DNA of 34,680 nt from IMG/VR virus record IMGVR_UViG_3300008954_000150, positions 1 to 34,680 of that record. One strand, 5' to 3'. The notes under the pieces are model-generated. The model was not told where the DNA came from and did not search any database. It saw nothing but the letters and a program-made list of their open reading frames with translations. This document shows positions 7,184 to 13,924 of this stretch, piece after piece. Position 1 is the first letter of the stretch. Every line of letters begins with the position of its first letter. Position numbers and translations under genes: made by a program. Source of the DNA: a virus.

Positions 7184-7522
7184 ATGATGTATAGTGCGAT
7201 TAAGTTAAATGTAAATGGAACACAAGAGATAATTGAACGTCCTAGAAATCCTAGTATTGACGATTATAGAACTTTATTAGGAAGTCAGGAAATAGATCAA
7301 TATCCTTGTATTTATAAACAACAAGAAAAAAGACTTGTAGCAAGTATTGGAGAAGATAAATCTCAAGTTATAAATGACCAAGCTACCGATTTATATAAAG
7401 CGTGGTTGACTGAGAAAAATAGCTCACCAATGCCATTTGCTGGTACTCTCTTTATAAGAGGAGATGCCATTTTAGTAATGCAAGTTGCAACTACTGGAGG
7501 ACCAAATGTTGAAAATAAATAA
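7184..7522 (+). CDS. DUF3846-like small protein
   Basis: 112 residues; AGGAGGAAAG directly precedes tandem ATGs (7184 and 7187). The layout (variable N-terminus, then NDQATDLYKAWL, then PMPFAGTLFIRGDAIL) resembles DUF3846-type phage proteins. It also resembles the protein at 9366-9716, which has NKRATKYWFQWL and NSAIFGN. The function of these families is not known to me. It begins the early/recombination block. Call made by pattern only. Confidence 0.45.
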   Translation: MMYSAIKLNVNGTQEIIERPRNPSIDDYRTLLGSQEIDQYPCIYKQQEKRLVASIGEDKSQVINDQATDLYKAWLTEKNSSPMPFAGTLFIRGDAILVMQVATTGGPNVENK

Positions 7523-7547
7523 AAACGAATCAACAATGGAGGAAAGA

Positions 7548-7994
7548 ATGTTTAATTCCGATATTGTTAATGGTTTAAAGGTAGCAAGACAACAACTTAA
7601 TGATTTACTTTCAAATAGTGAAGAAAAAGGTAAGTCGTGGGTTGATATTAAAGGGAAGCCATATTTAAAAGTGGCTACTCTTTTTAGAGTATTAAGAGAT
7701 AATTTTGCACATAGCTTGGTACTCAAAACAAAAGTAGTACATGATTGTGAACATCGAGTAGTAATCAATGCTTCTTTAACGAAATTAGATGGTGGGTTTT
7801 TAGCTTCAGGAATTGCTGAAAGATTTAAAGACCCTAAATCTAAAAATCCTCAACAATCTCGTGCGATTGAATGCTGTCAAACTGCAGCGTGGGGACGTGC
7901 AATAAAAAATCTATTTGCAGTTGGTTACGATATAGCAACCTCTGATGAAATAGATCAATCAATCACTAATAATATAGCGGAGGAAATAGTATGA
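7548..7994 (+). CDS. Putative single-strand annealing protein (ERF/Rad52-like)
   Basis: 148 residues from the ATG at 7548, selected by GGAGG five bases upstream; in-frame upstream codons would add up to 21 residues. The central GKPYLKVATLFRVLRDNF, the beta-rich middle and the late SRAIECCQTAAWGRAIKNLFAVGYDIATSDEI resemble phage annealing proteins. In those, a segment of the type 'AxTxGRAxxxxGxxxxxxDE' ends the core fold. It is followed at once by an SSB-like protein and, after two small genes, a RecB/Cas4-type nuclease, which is the standard recombination trio. Family assignment is inferred from pattern and context, not from a search. Confidence 0.5.
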   Translation: MFNSDIVNGLKVARQQLNDLLSNSEEKGKSWVDIKGKPYLKVATLFRVLRDNFAHSLVLKTKVVHDCEHRVVINASLTKLDGGFLASGIAERFKDPKSKNPQQSRAIECCQTAAWGRAIKNLFAVGYDIATSDEIDQSITNNIAEEIV

Positions 7995-8314
7995 GTGATG
8001 TAAAACCTAAACTTGATATAAAAGAAAAAGCTGTCAAGTATGGACCTAAAAAACCCAATAAATTTATTATGTGGGTTAATAGGTTCAAGAAAAGTCCAGA
8101 AGATACACAACCAAGTATTCAAGGATTCTACCAAGATAAAGATAGAAACTTATTTAAAGTTTCGATTTGGAAGAATACTTCTGATGATGGAAATGTGTAT
8201 TTTAATGGTAGTATGGAAGATTTAGGTGTTAAACAAAATGTATATGAAATGCCTAAACCACAACCTAAACCAGTTGAAAAAACTGAAACTTTAGATGATG
8301 ACATTCCTTATTAA
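7991..8314 (+). CDS. SSB-like single-stranded DNA-binding protein
   Basis: 107 residues, overlapping the annealing gene by four bases (ATGA). The N-terminal half is basic (KEKAVKYGPKKPNK). The core (IQGFYQDKDRNLFKVSIWKN..DGNVYFNGSMEDL) is beta-rich, as expected for a small OB fold. A proline/lysine linker then leads to the acidic tip TLDDDIPY, which mimics the DDDIPF tail by which bacterial SSB recruits partner proteins. It probably coats ssDNA during phage recombination or replication. It is shorter than classical SSB, so it may be a divergent family. Confidence 0.55.
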   Translation: MSDVKPKLDIKEKAVKYGPKKPNKFIMWVNRFKKSPEDTQPSIQGFYQDKDRNLFKVSIWKNTSDDGNVYFNGSMEDLGVKQNVYEMPKPQPKPVEKTETLDDDIPY

Positions 8315-8486
8315 ACTAAAGGATAAGATATTAGGCGAGGATAAAACTTCGCCTAATATTAATAATTTAAGTGGAGACGAATTAATAGATTATTGTTTAA
8401 AGAATGATTTAATAAAGGAGGAAACAAGCGATGGACTTACTGAAAAAGACCTTGAATCAATTCAAAAAAGAATTTGGAAAAAGTAA
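8295..8486 (+). CDS. Small hypothetical protein with internal hairpin
   Basis: 63 residues, starting within the end of the SSB-like gene (tandem ATGs at 8295 and 8298). The C-terminal half (LSGDELIDYCLKNDLI, LTEKDLESIQKRIWKK) is charged and helical, so coding is plausible. Its 5' third carries a 13-pair inverted repeat (8328-8359). It overlaps the next gene by 56 bases. No family recognised. Confidence 0.4.
   Translation: MMTFLIKLKDKILGEDKTSPNINNLSGDELIDYCLKNDLIKEETSDGLTEKDLESIQKRIWKK
8328..8359 (+). repeat. Inverted repeat inside a small gene
   Basis: ATATTAGGCGAGG (8328-8340), loop ATAAAA, and CTTCGCCTAATAT (8347-8359) form 13 pairs with one G-U. There is no T-run after it, so it is not a typical intrinsic terminator. 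Parts of it (TTAGGCGAGG and the following TAATATTAATAATT) recur at the terminator after the capsid gene. Confidence 0.6.
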
Positions 8487-8622
8487 AGTTAAAACAACAA
8501 CTGTTACTCTTTCTGAAATAAGCCAAGACCCAACAATGAGATTAGATGCTCGTTATTGGATTCAAAAACAACTACTAAAAAAGAGAGGAAAAAATGGAAG
8601 CATTAAAAAAGTGGAAGATTAA
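8431..8622 (+). CDS. Small basic hypothetical protein
   Basis: 63 residues preceded by AAGGAGG about 12 bases before the ATG. Lysine-rich, with a helical first third (LLKKTLNQFKKEF) and RLDARYWIQKQLLKK near the end. It overlaps both neighbours (56 and 29 bases). It sits between SSB-like and nuclease genes, so DNA binding is possible but not shown. Confidence 0.45.
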   Translation: MDLLKKTLNQFKKEFGKSKVKTTTVTLSEISQDPTMRLDARYWIQKQLLKKRGKNGSIKKVED

Positions 8623-9364
8623 TTATTTATCTCCTAGCAGTATCGCTACATTTATTGAAAATCCAGCGATGTATATAATGGAGAAAATTTTTAATTATAA
8701 ATTTAAAGGTAGTGCTGCAGCTTCAAGAGGAACCTTTATAGAGAGAGGTGTAAATCAAGTATTAAGTAGAGATGATATTGATGCTACTAAAGTATCTAAA
8801 GCAATAGTTCAGGATTTTATAAATGAATGTGAACAATATAAATATCCTAAAGAAGATATTGATAAAGAACTATTCTTTATTGAAAAAGCTATTCAGGTTT
8901 TACCATCTAAATTAAAACAGTTCGGTAAAGTAGTAGGTTATCAAAAAGAAGTTGGTTATGATTATAAGGGAGTTCAATTAAAAGGTTATACAGATTTTGA
9001 ATTTTCAAATAATGATAATTTATTATTTATTGATTTAAAAACTACTGGAAAACAACCTAAAGCTACTACTAGACATAAAATACAACAATATATTTATAGT
9101 AAAGCAACTAACGTAGAAAATAGATTATTCTATATTCAAGTTCTTAAAACTAAAGAACCAAGAATAGAAGAATATAAATTAACCGAAGAAGATGAAACAA
9201 TCATTCCTTTGTTAATTAATCAAGCTATAAATAATATCAATGTTCTTTGTAGTTTGGCTAACAATAAAGAAGATTGGAAAAGACTTGTTACTCCAAATCC
9301 TGATGATTGGAAATGGAATGACGAAGATAAACAAAAAGCTAGAAAGGAAATATGGGGTTATTAA
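8594..9364 (+). CDS. PD-(D/E)XK exonuclease, RecB/Cas4-like
   Basis: 256 residues. Motifs in order: INYLSPSSIATFIENPAMY (N-terminal, as in PDDEXK_1 proteins), ASRGTFIERGVN (the helix that usually carries a His or Glu, near residue 40), GYTDFEF (Asp near 133), LLFIDLKTTGK (D-x-K core, near 144-150) and HKIQQYIYSK (QxxxY signature). These define the RecB-type nuclease fold that degrades one DNA strand to expose ssDNA. I see no cysteine cluster, so no iron-sulfur centre. Paired with the annealing-like and SSB-like genes, it likely drives phage recombination. AAGAGAGGAAAAA precedes the ATG. Confidence 0.75.
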   Translation: MEALKKWKINYLSPSSIATFIENPAMYIMEKIFNYKFKGSAAASRGTFIERGVNQVLSRDDIDATKVSKAIVQDFINECEQYKYPKEDIDKELFFIEKAIQVLPSKLKQFGKVVGYQKEVGYDYKGVQLKGYTDFEFSNNDNLLFIDLKTTGKQPKATTRHKIQQYIYSKATNVENRLFYIQVLKTKEPRIEEYKLTEEDETIIPLLINQAINNINVLCSLANNKEDWKRLVTPNPDDWKWNDEDKQKARKEIWGY

Positions 9365-9365
9365 T

Positions 9366-9716
9366 ATGTTTAAATTAACTTTATTAAAAACTGACGATAC
9401 AATAGAGGAACATCATTTTAAACATGAACCAACTTTTCAAGATATGTATCCATTAATTAAATGTTCGTTAATCGAAATTAGTGGAGCGTATGATGAAAGT
9501 ATATCTAAAAATAGTTTTGATATATTTTTTAATGAAGAAGGTGGTCCATTATGTATTGGTTATTATGACGAAAAGGATAATCCGAATGGTGCTAAATTAA
9601 ATAAAAGAGCAACTAAATATTGGTTTCAATGGTTAAAAAAAGAAAATCGAGTTTGTTTACCTAATAGTGCAATATTTGGTAACTGTGCTTATTATCAAAA
9701 GGAGGAAAAATGTTAA
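9366..9716 (+). CDS. DUF3846-like protein, second copy
   Basis: 116 residues from the ATG at 9366, two bases after the nuclease stop; upstream in-frame codons lie inside the nuclease gene and read as its shadow. The C-terminal block NKRATKYWFQWLKKENRVCLPNSAIFGNCAYY matches the layout of the 7184 protein and of DUF3846-type proteins. Function unknown. It probably arose by duplication within the early region, though similarity is weak. Confidence 0.5.
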   Translation: MFKLTLLKTDDTIEEHHFKHEPTFQDMYPLIKCSLIEISGAYDESISKNSFDIFFNEEGGPLCIGYYDEKDNPNGAKLNKRATKYWFQWLKKENRVCLPNSAIFGNCAYYQKEEKC

Positions 9717-9997
9717 GTGCAACAGTTAAAAAACTTTGGCGTGGCTGCATAACTTTAAGAGAACAATGGGTTAATCATGGAATTGCTAATGGAGGATTAA
9801 TTGTAGAATTAAAAATAAAAGGCAAATCTAAAGGTAAAATGAGGATTCCTGTTTCATCTTTACAAAAGGCATTGCAATCATATTCTACAAAAGTTATATC
9901 TAAAATAGACGGCAAACCATATCATTTATACGATATTACTTGGTGTCCAATAGATGAAAGACAAACTGAATTATTTGGGAGCAGAAAAGATGGTTAA
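9710..9997 (+). CDS. Hypothetical protein (95 aa)
   Basis: AAAGGAGGAAAA precedes the ATG, a strong site. The 95 residues are basic and mostly beta-patterned (GLIVELKIKGKSKGKMRIPVSSL, HLYDITWCPIDERQTELF). No family recognised. Part of the early cluster, overlapping its upstream neighbour by seven bases. Confidence 0.5.
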   Translation: MLSATVKKLWRGCITLREQWVNHGIANGGLIVELKIKGKSKGKMRIPVSSLQKALQSYSTKVISKIDGKPYHLYDITWCPIDERQTELFGSRKDG

Positions 9998-10318
9998 TTG
10001 CTGGAAGTTAATAAAATATCGAATGAAATTAAATTATGGAGAGCTGTTATTAAAAGAGCTATCCTTGATTGTTGCGGTATTTTTGAAGATAGCAAATTTA
10101 ATAATCGCTTGGCTACTAGACATCGAATTATTTATGAAGCAGAAAGTTGGTTTAATCTTAAAGAGGATTTTCATCAAATTTGTGATTATGCCAATATTGA
10201 ACCTGATAATGTTGTTGAAATTAAAGAACGTGCTAAACAATATTTTACTAATTCTAAAGATGAAAGTTCAACTCTTTTATCGGCTTTATTGGACAGGTTA
10301 TTTACGAGGTATAAATAA
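9998..10318 (+). CDS. Phage early hypothetical protein (LWRAV family)
   Basis: 106 residues. The frame opens right after an in-frame stop, so the start must be the TTG at 9998 or a later codon. LWRAVIKRAILDCCG, HRIIYEAESWFN, DFHQICDYANIEPDNVVEI is a pattern I know from many phage early regions, where the protein is of unknown function. An overlapping frame (9954-10328) is leucine/isoleucine-rich and looks like its shadow. The 1-base overlap with the next ATG (TAATG) supports the end. Confidence 0.55.
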   Translation: MLEVNKISNEIKLWRAVIKRAILDCCGIFEDSKFNNRLATRHRIIYEAESWFNLKEDFHQICDYANIEPDNVVEIKERAKQYFTNSKDESSTLLSALLDRLFTRYK

Positions 10319-10542
10319 TGGCAGTTAATTCTCAAGGTAAAGTAATTAGAGTTAAAAATTTAGCTATGGTTTGTAGCAAATGTATTAAAGATAAAGATAA
10401 ATTATGGTGGTTTAATAGTGATACTAATAGTTTATGGGATAATGCTTTGTATTGTAAAGAATGCTATGGAACTATATTTAAAAAATTACCAGAAGAAGTT
10501 AAAAAGACTTTTGCTGGCTATAAAGAAAGGAAAGTAAAATGA
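10318..10542 (+). CDS. Small zinc-finger-type protein
   Basis: 74 residues with two CxxC pairs: CSKC (residues 19-22) and CKEC (46-49), spaced as in a single zinc ribbon, followed by a lysine-rich tail. Likely DNA- or protein-binding. It sits directly upstream of an XRE regulator in the early operon (four-base overlap), so a regulatory or replication-linked role is possible. No specific family recognised. Confidence 0.55.
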   Translation: MAVNSQGKVIRVKNLAMVCSKCIKDKDKLWWFNSDTNSLWDNALYCKECYGTIFKKLPEEVKKTFAGYKERKVK

Positions 10543-10832
10543 GTAAAAGAGGTAAAGCAAAAAGAGCAGATTATACTTTAGAAGAATTAAAGTATGTCAA
10601 ATTTATGGGTAAGAAATTAAAAAAAAGAAGAAATCAATTAGGACTTACTCAAACTAAAGTTGGAAAATTAATAAGAACAAGTTTTCAGCAAGTACAAAAG
10701 TATGAAACTGGTGTTAATGTTCCAAGCACTGTTAAAATAGAAAGATTAAGGCAAGCCCTTAATGTTCCAACAACTAAAGTTGGCTTTTTATTTAATAAAT
10801 TTAATAAAAGGGAAATAAAAGATGGGATTTAA
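10539..10832 (+). CDS. XRE-family helix-turn-helix regulator
   Basis: 97 residues. The segment 27-76 (KKLKKRRNQLGLTQTKVGKLI, FQQVQKYETGVNVPS, ERLRQALNV) is a canonical HTH_3 domain with the recognition helix around TSFQQVQKYE. It is flanked by basic ends and has no cleavage or dimerisation domain typical of CI-type repressors. It probably acts as a transcriptional regulator of phage genes. The target operators are not identifiable here; the repeats in the two large non-coding regions are candidates. Confidence 0.8.
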   Translation: MSKRGKAKRADYTLEELKYVKFMGKKLKKRRNQLGLTQTKVGKLIRTSFQQVQKYETGVNVPSTVKIERLRQALNVPTTKVGFLFNKFNKREIKDGI

Positions 10833-11070
10833 AATTATTAAACCATTTAAACATATTAAAACTTATAATCTTGAATTTACGATTGATGATGGATTTATGG
10901 AAGTTAATGGAATTAAATTTTCGCCTAAATTTGAACAAGAAATTGATGATTTAGCAAGATGTGATTTAATTCAAGACCTTATTCATCATTTAGAAAAAGA
11001 TAAAACGAGAAGTTTTAATAGATATTATAAAACAATTAAACCTAAAGATGACGATAAATCAAAAACGTAA
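10822..11070 (+). CDS. Hypothetical protein (82 aa)
   Basis: Starts inside the regulator gene (11-base overlap), after GGGAAATAAAAG. A beta-patterned N-terminus (TYNLEFTIDDGFMEVNGIKFS) and an acidic helix (EQEIDDLARCDLIQDLIHHLEKDK). No family recognised; overlap with both neighbours suggests coupled translation. Confidence 0.5.
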   Translation: MGFKIIKPFKHIKTYNLEFTIDDGFMEVNGIKFSPKFEQEIDDLARCDLIQDLIHHLEKDKTRSFNRYYKTIKPKDDDKSKT

Positions 11071-11401
11071 AGGTAATAGAGTAGAATATAAAATAGTAAA
11101 ACTATTTGAAAAAGAAGGTTATAGAGCTCGTAGGCAGCCGATGTCAGGAGCAATTATTGGATTGCCACATGATGTTGTTGTTAAAATTAAAGGTTTAGGA
11201 GAACTTAATATTGAAGTTAAAGCAAGAAAAGGTGGGACAGGATTTAAGACTATAAATAATTGGCTTGGTTCTGCTCACTTACTTGCTTTAGTCGAAGATT
11301 TTGAAGAACCGAAATTTGTTATGACTTGGACAACATTAAAGCGAATTTTAGAACCATATTTGGAGGATTCTGTTGATACAGCTAGCAATGTCAAGAGATA
11401 G
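11048..11401 (+). CDS. PD-(D/E)XK nuclease, Hjc/resolvase-like
   Basis: 117 residues. KRKGNRVEYKIVKLFEKEGY (Glu13), GLPHDVVVKI (Asp near residue 40) and ELNIEVKARKGG (E-x-K near 55-57) are the three active-site blocks of archaeal Hjc-type and related small PD-(D/E)XK nucleases. A basic patch (RARRQP) would bind DNA. A likely role is cutting branched DNA during phage recombination or before packaging. Its stop codon lies in the first stem of an intrinsic terminator, so it is the last gene of its transcription unit. Confidence 0.65.
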   Translation: MTINQKRKGNRVEYKIVKLFEKEGYRARRQPMSGAIIGLPHDVVVKIKGLGELNIEVKARKGGTGFKTINNWLGSAHLLALVEDFEEPKFVMTWTTLKRILEPYLEDSVDTASNVKR

Positions 11402-11434
11402 AGGTGGTAACCGAGAGGGACCACCTCGCTTTTT
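11401..11434 (+). terminator. Intrinsic terminator after the early operon
   Basis: GAGGTGGT (11401-11408) and ACCACCTC (11420-11427) form an eight-pair stem with an 11-base loop, followed by GCTTTTT. It ends the early/recombination unit. Confidence 0.8.
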
Positions 11435-11461
11435 AGAATAGTTCTAAATTAGGAGGAAAGT

Positions 11462-12247
11462 ATGAGTGGTTATATTAAGATTAATAGAAGTGTGTTTGCA
11501 CATAAGGTATTTAAGCAAGAACCTTATACTGAAACATTAGCTTGGATAGATTTAATTAGTAGAGCAAGTTATAAACCTGATACAATAAGGTTTAATCAAT
11601 ATACAAAACATGTTTCACGTGGAGAATTAGTAGTATCTCCAAAATATTTAGCTTTAAAGTGGAATTGGCATGTGTCAAAAGTAAGGCGATTTTTAAAGCG
11701 ACTAGCGTTTGCATCAATGATAGGCATAGTAACCGACGAGGGTATTACACGTATAAAAATCATAAATTACAACGAATATCAACACCCAGTGGCAAACTTA
11801 CAGGCAAACTCACAGGCGAACCTATATTCAAAAAGCGACCACATATTAAATAATAAAATAAATAATAAATATATATATACGCAATCCTTTAAAGATTTTT
11901 GGGATAATATTCCTAGCAAGATGCGTAAAGGTAAAGGAAAAGCGTTTAAATCCTTTAAAAACATTAAAACCGAGCTAAAAGTAAACGAATTAGTGCTGCG
12001 ATATACTAAACATCATGAGCTAAACAAAGAATATACTAAGCACCCATCAACTTGGTTAAACCAACAATGTTGGGAAGATGAAGAAGTTCAAAACTCATCT
12101 TCTGAACCAACACTTAAAGAACGAATGGAGAAAATCGGTTATAAACATAAAGGAAGTGAAGGTGATTATGAACAATTTGTTAAAGATAATAAAAATTATA
12201 AAATACATAAATTTAAAAAAGGTGCTTTAATAGAACTTGACGAATAA
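11462..12247 (+). CDS. Putative replication initiation protein (winged-helix)
   Basis: 261 residues, starting after AGGAGG at ideal spacing. The N-terminus (GYIKINRSVFAH, ETLAWIDLISRASY, VSRGELVVSPKYLALKWNWHVSKVRRFLKRL, GIVTDEGITRIKIINYNEYQ; residues 3-115) matches the winged-helix domain of phage replication proteins of the O/DnaD type. The middle is a variable linker. The C-terminal part (DFWDNIPSKMRKGKGKAFKSF, HPSTWLNQQCWED) matches the tail common in such proteins. It would bind the origin or recruit the host helicase. The gene stands alone between two terminators, so it probably has its own promoter in 11435-11450 or relies on readthrough. Confidence 0.6.
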   Translation: MSGYIKINRSVFAHKVFKQEPYTETLAWIDLISRASYKPDTIRFNQYTKHVSRGELVVSPKYLALKWNWHVSKVRRFLKRLAFASMIGIVTDEGITRIKIINYNEYQHPVANLQANSQANLYSKSDHILNNKINNKYIYTQSFKDFWDNIPSKMRKGKGKAFKSFKNIKTELKVNELVLRYTKHHELNKEYTKHPSTWLNQQCWEDEEVQNSSSEPTLKERMEKIGYKHKGSEGDYEQFVKDNKNYKIHKFKKGALIELDE

Positions 12248-12285
12248 ACCTTGATTCCTAAATAACAATCATATAGTTACTTAAA

Positions 12286-12318
12286 TAGAGCTATTGATGG
12301 CTCCCATCAAAAACTCTA
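12286..12318 (+). repeat. Imperfect long hairpin downstream of the initiator gene
   Basis: TAGAG (12286-12290) pairs with CTCTA (12314-12318), and TTGATGG (12294-12300) pairs with CCATCAA (12304-12310). The loop is CTC, and two mismatches lie between the stems. It sits 11 bases before the terminator stem and could stabilise the mRNA end or be part of a small RNA. Confidence 0.5.
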
Positions 12319-12328
12319 CTTTCCTCTT

Positions 12329-12358
12329 AGGGCCTATCTAAAAAATAGGCCCTTTTTA
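12329..12358 (+). terminator. Strong intrinsic terminator
   Basis: AGGGCCTAT (12329-12337), seven-base loop, ATAGGCCCT (12345-12353), then TTTT. A nine-pair GC-rich stem directly followed by Us. It ends the initiator transcript. Confidence 0.9.
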
Positions 12359-12362
12359 GACT

Positions 12363-12545
12363 ATGAATAAAAAAAATTATTATTTGCTTAAAATTTGGAG
12401 TAGGAAAGATGGAGATTTAGTTCAAGAAAAGGTAATATATATTTATGAAAAAAATATTCAATCTATTCGTATTGCTAAAGGTCATAGGGCTACTATTGAA
12501 GAAACACAAGAACCCAAAAAAGAACCTAGAGCAACCAAAAAATAA
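12363..12545 (+). CDS. Small hypothetical protein (60 aa)
   Basis: Begins five bases after the terminator. It reads YYLLKIWSRKDGDLVQEKVIYIYEKNIQSIRI then a hydrophilic, proline/lysine-rich tail. The beta-patterned first 50 residues look genuinely coding. No clear ribosome binding site is seen. It overlaps the next frame by 101 bases, and the A6 run at its stop could allow a shift into that frame (see findings). Confidence 0.5.
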   Translation: MNKKNYYLLKIWSRKDGDLVQEKVIYIYEKNIQSIRIAKGHRATIEETQEPKKEPRATKK

Positions 12546-12750
12546 TATAACTAAACCAATTAAAGTTGGTAGTTTTTCTGACGATATATTAACAGCTAAT
12601 GTATTGGTTAAAGATAGAAATGTTACTATTGATGTTAGTGGTTTTATGAATGAATTTGATGCTATGTTATGGGCTAGAATGCAAAGTGAATTATGGCTTA
12701 AAGAATTACAATTTAAAAAAGACTTAAATAGAAATACTACATTACATTAA
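12445..12750 (+). CDS. Hypothetical protein with uncertain start
   Basis: The last two-thirds (KPIKVGSFSDDILTANVLVKDRNVTIDVSGFMNEFDAMLWARMQSELWLKEL...) reads as a real protein. The first 32 residues, which overlap the upstream gene, look like its out-of-frame shadow. No ATG or GTG lies between 12445 and 12640 in this frame. The true start may therefore be a rare codon near 12540, or the part may be made by frameshift from the upstream gene. Family not recognised. Confidence 0.45.
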   Translation: MKKIFNLFVLLKVIGLLLKKHKNPKKNLEQPKNNITKPIKVGSFSDDILTANVLVKDRNVTIDVSGFMNEFDAMLWARMQSELWLKELQFKKDLNRNTTLH

Positions 12751-12914
12751 TGCCAAAAATAATATGTAAATCCTGTCATTGTGAATGTCATTGTAACGAT
12801 GAATTTCATACTCATCATTACGATAAAGACTTATGTACTTGTGATAAATGTAAGTGTAAAGAGCCAGAGGGATTAGTAATAGATGATACTAATGAATGTG
12901 AGATGTGTCAGTAA
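12750..12914 (+). CDS. Cysteine/histidine-rich small metal-binding protein
   Basis: 54 residues with 11 cysteines and five histidines. C6, C9, C11, C13 and C15 form one cluster (CKSCHCECHC), C29, C31, C34 and C36 a second (CTCDKCKC), with C50 and C53 near the end and FHTHHY between the clusters. It must bind metal, probably two or more zinc ions, in a metallothionein-like or treble-zinc-ribbon arrangement. The gene starts in a TAATG overlap. Possible roles are metal sequestration or protein binding; no family is recognised. Confidence 0.6.
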   Translation: MPKIICKSCHCECHCNDEFHTHHYDKDLCTCDKCKCKEPEGLVIDDTNECEMCQ

Positions 12915-12916
12915 AT

Positions 12917-13006
12917 ATGAGTTATTTAATTAGTATATTACTTGTAATGGGAATATTTAGTTTAATTGTAGGTATGTTATTAGTGTGGAATTTTTGGGAA
13001 ATATGA
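12917..13006 (+). CDS. 29-aa single-pass membrane peptide
   Basis: MSYLISILLVMGIFSLIVGMLLVWNFWEI is almost entirely one membrane helix, between a metal-binding peptide gene and a structural gene. Its stop codon overlaps the next start (ATGA). No clear ribosome binding site. Such micropeptides occur in phage; function unknown. Confidence 0.4.
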   Translation: MSYLISILLVMGIFSLIVGMLLVWNFWEI

Positions 13007-13653
13007 GTAAGTATTTAAGTATAAATGTTAAGAATAATATTAAAGAGTTTAGTAAAAAACTAAATGGCTTTCAAAAGAAACAAATACCATTTGTTGCAGC
13101 TACTACATTAACCGATGTAGCATTTCATGTAAGAAAAAATGCTATTGATAAATCATTTCCTCAGGCATTTAAGAATAGTACAGTAGCAAGTAGAATGGCT
13201 AAAGGAAGATTAAGAGTAATGAAAGCACAAAAGAGAGATTATAATATGGGTAGATTATCTTCAAAGGTATTAGATAAGTCTGCTAATCCTTTAGAATATT
13301 TAGTAACACATCAGATTGGTGGATTAAAGAGAGCAAAGAGTGGTAACTATATAGCAGTACCAAGTGAGAAGATTAAAAAGAAATTAGGTAATAGACGTAA
13401 CCCACAATGGAGACCAACAGCAGTTAGAGATATGAGTGGAGTAAGAACTGTTAAACGTGGTAAGTTTGTTAAAGGTAAAGCTGAACAAGCAATAGTTAAA
13501 GGTAAGGAATTATATTATTCATTAGTTAAAACAGTACCAATACCAAAGAGATTATTCTTTGAGGAAAATGCTGAAAAGACAGTTCAAAAAAAGATTCAAT
13601 ATATATGGAATGATAAGTTAAGCAGAGCATTATCGACTGCGAGATGGAAATAA
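13003..13653 (+). CDS. Putative minor tail/neck protein (gpZ/gp10-like)
   Basis: 216 residues from the ATG at 13003, in an ATGA overlap. KEFSKKLNGFQKKQIPFVAATTLTDVAFHVRKNAI near the start resembles the 'NRLQKRQIPFA...ALNxTA' opening of lambda Z-like and gp10-like tail-completion proteins. The rest is basic (SRMAKGRLRVMKAQKRD, YLVTHQIGGLKRAKSG, YIAVPSEKIKKKLGN). The location is unusual because it is 4 kb upstream of the terminase genes, far from the tail cluster. Followed by the largest non-coding region. Assigned by pattern only. Confidence 0.45.
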   Translation: MSKYLSINVKNNIKEFSKKLNGFQKKQIPFVAATTLTDVAFHVRKNAIDKSFPQAFKNSTVASRMAKGRLRVMKAQKRDYNMGRLSSKVLDKSANPLEYLVTHQIGGLKRAKSGNYIAVPSEKIKKKLGNRRNPQWRPTAVRDMSGVRTVKRGKFVKGKAEQAIVKGKELYYSLVKTVPIPKRLFFEENAEKTVQKKIQYIWNDKLSRALSTARWK

Positions 13654-13754
13654 ATATTATAAGATTTAACTATATAAATTTAATAAACTTAACCAATTAA
13701 TTTTAAAGTTAGTCGAGTTTATATATTGTTTTATAAAAGTAATTTTTTGTTGAT

Positions 13755-13783
13755 TTGTTTTACAATTATAAAACGATTTATAT
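13755..13783 (+). promoter_or_regulatory. Candidate sigma-70-like promoter
   Basis: TTGTTT, 17-base spacer, TTATAT in an AT-rich tract. The match is modest, and such pairs arise easily by chance at this base composition. It would transcribe toward the oxygenase gene, 300 bases downstream. Confidence 0.25.
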
Positions 13784-13890
13784 AGTAATAATAATTCAAT
13801 TCTTATCATCACTTATTTGAATATGTATAGTTATATGGATAAGTACATAAAAAAGCCGATAGATGGATTAATATCCTGTGAGCTTATTAT

Positions 13891-13906
13891 AAAAAGCTAG
13901 TAAAAT
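13891..13906 (+). repeat. Copy 2 of shared non-coding 16-mer
   Basis: AAAAAGCTAGTAAAAT, identical to 4213-4228. It is followed at 13955-13964 by TAGCTTAAAA, which also follows copy 1. A 14-base match also occurs by chance inside the lipoprotein gene (7007-7020), so low complexity contributes. Confidence 0.5.
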
Positions 13907-13924
13907 AAGGGTTTATTAATCAGG

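Noticed and set aside
9954-10328. Leucine/isoleucine-rich alternative frame
   Set aside because: Composition looks like the out-of-frame shadow of an AT-rich gene; the 9998 frame carries a recognisable phage protein pattern.
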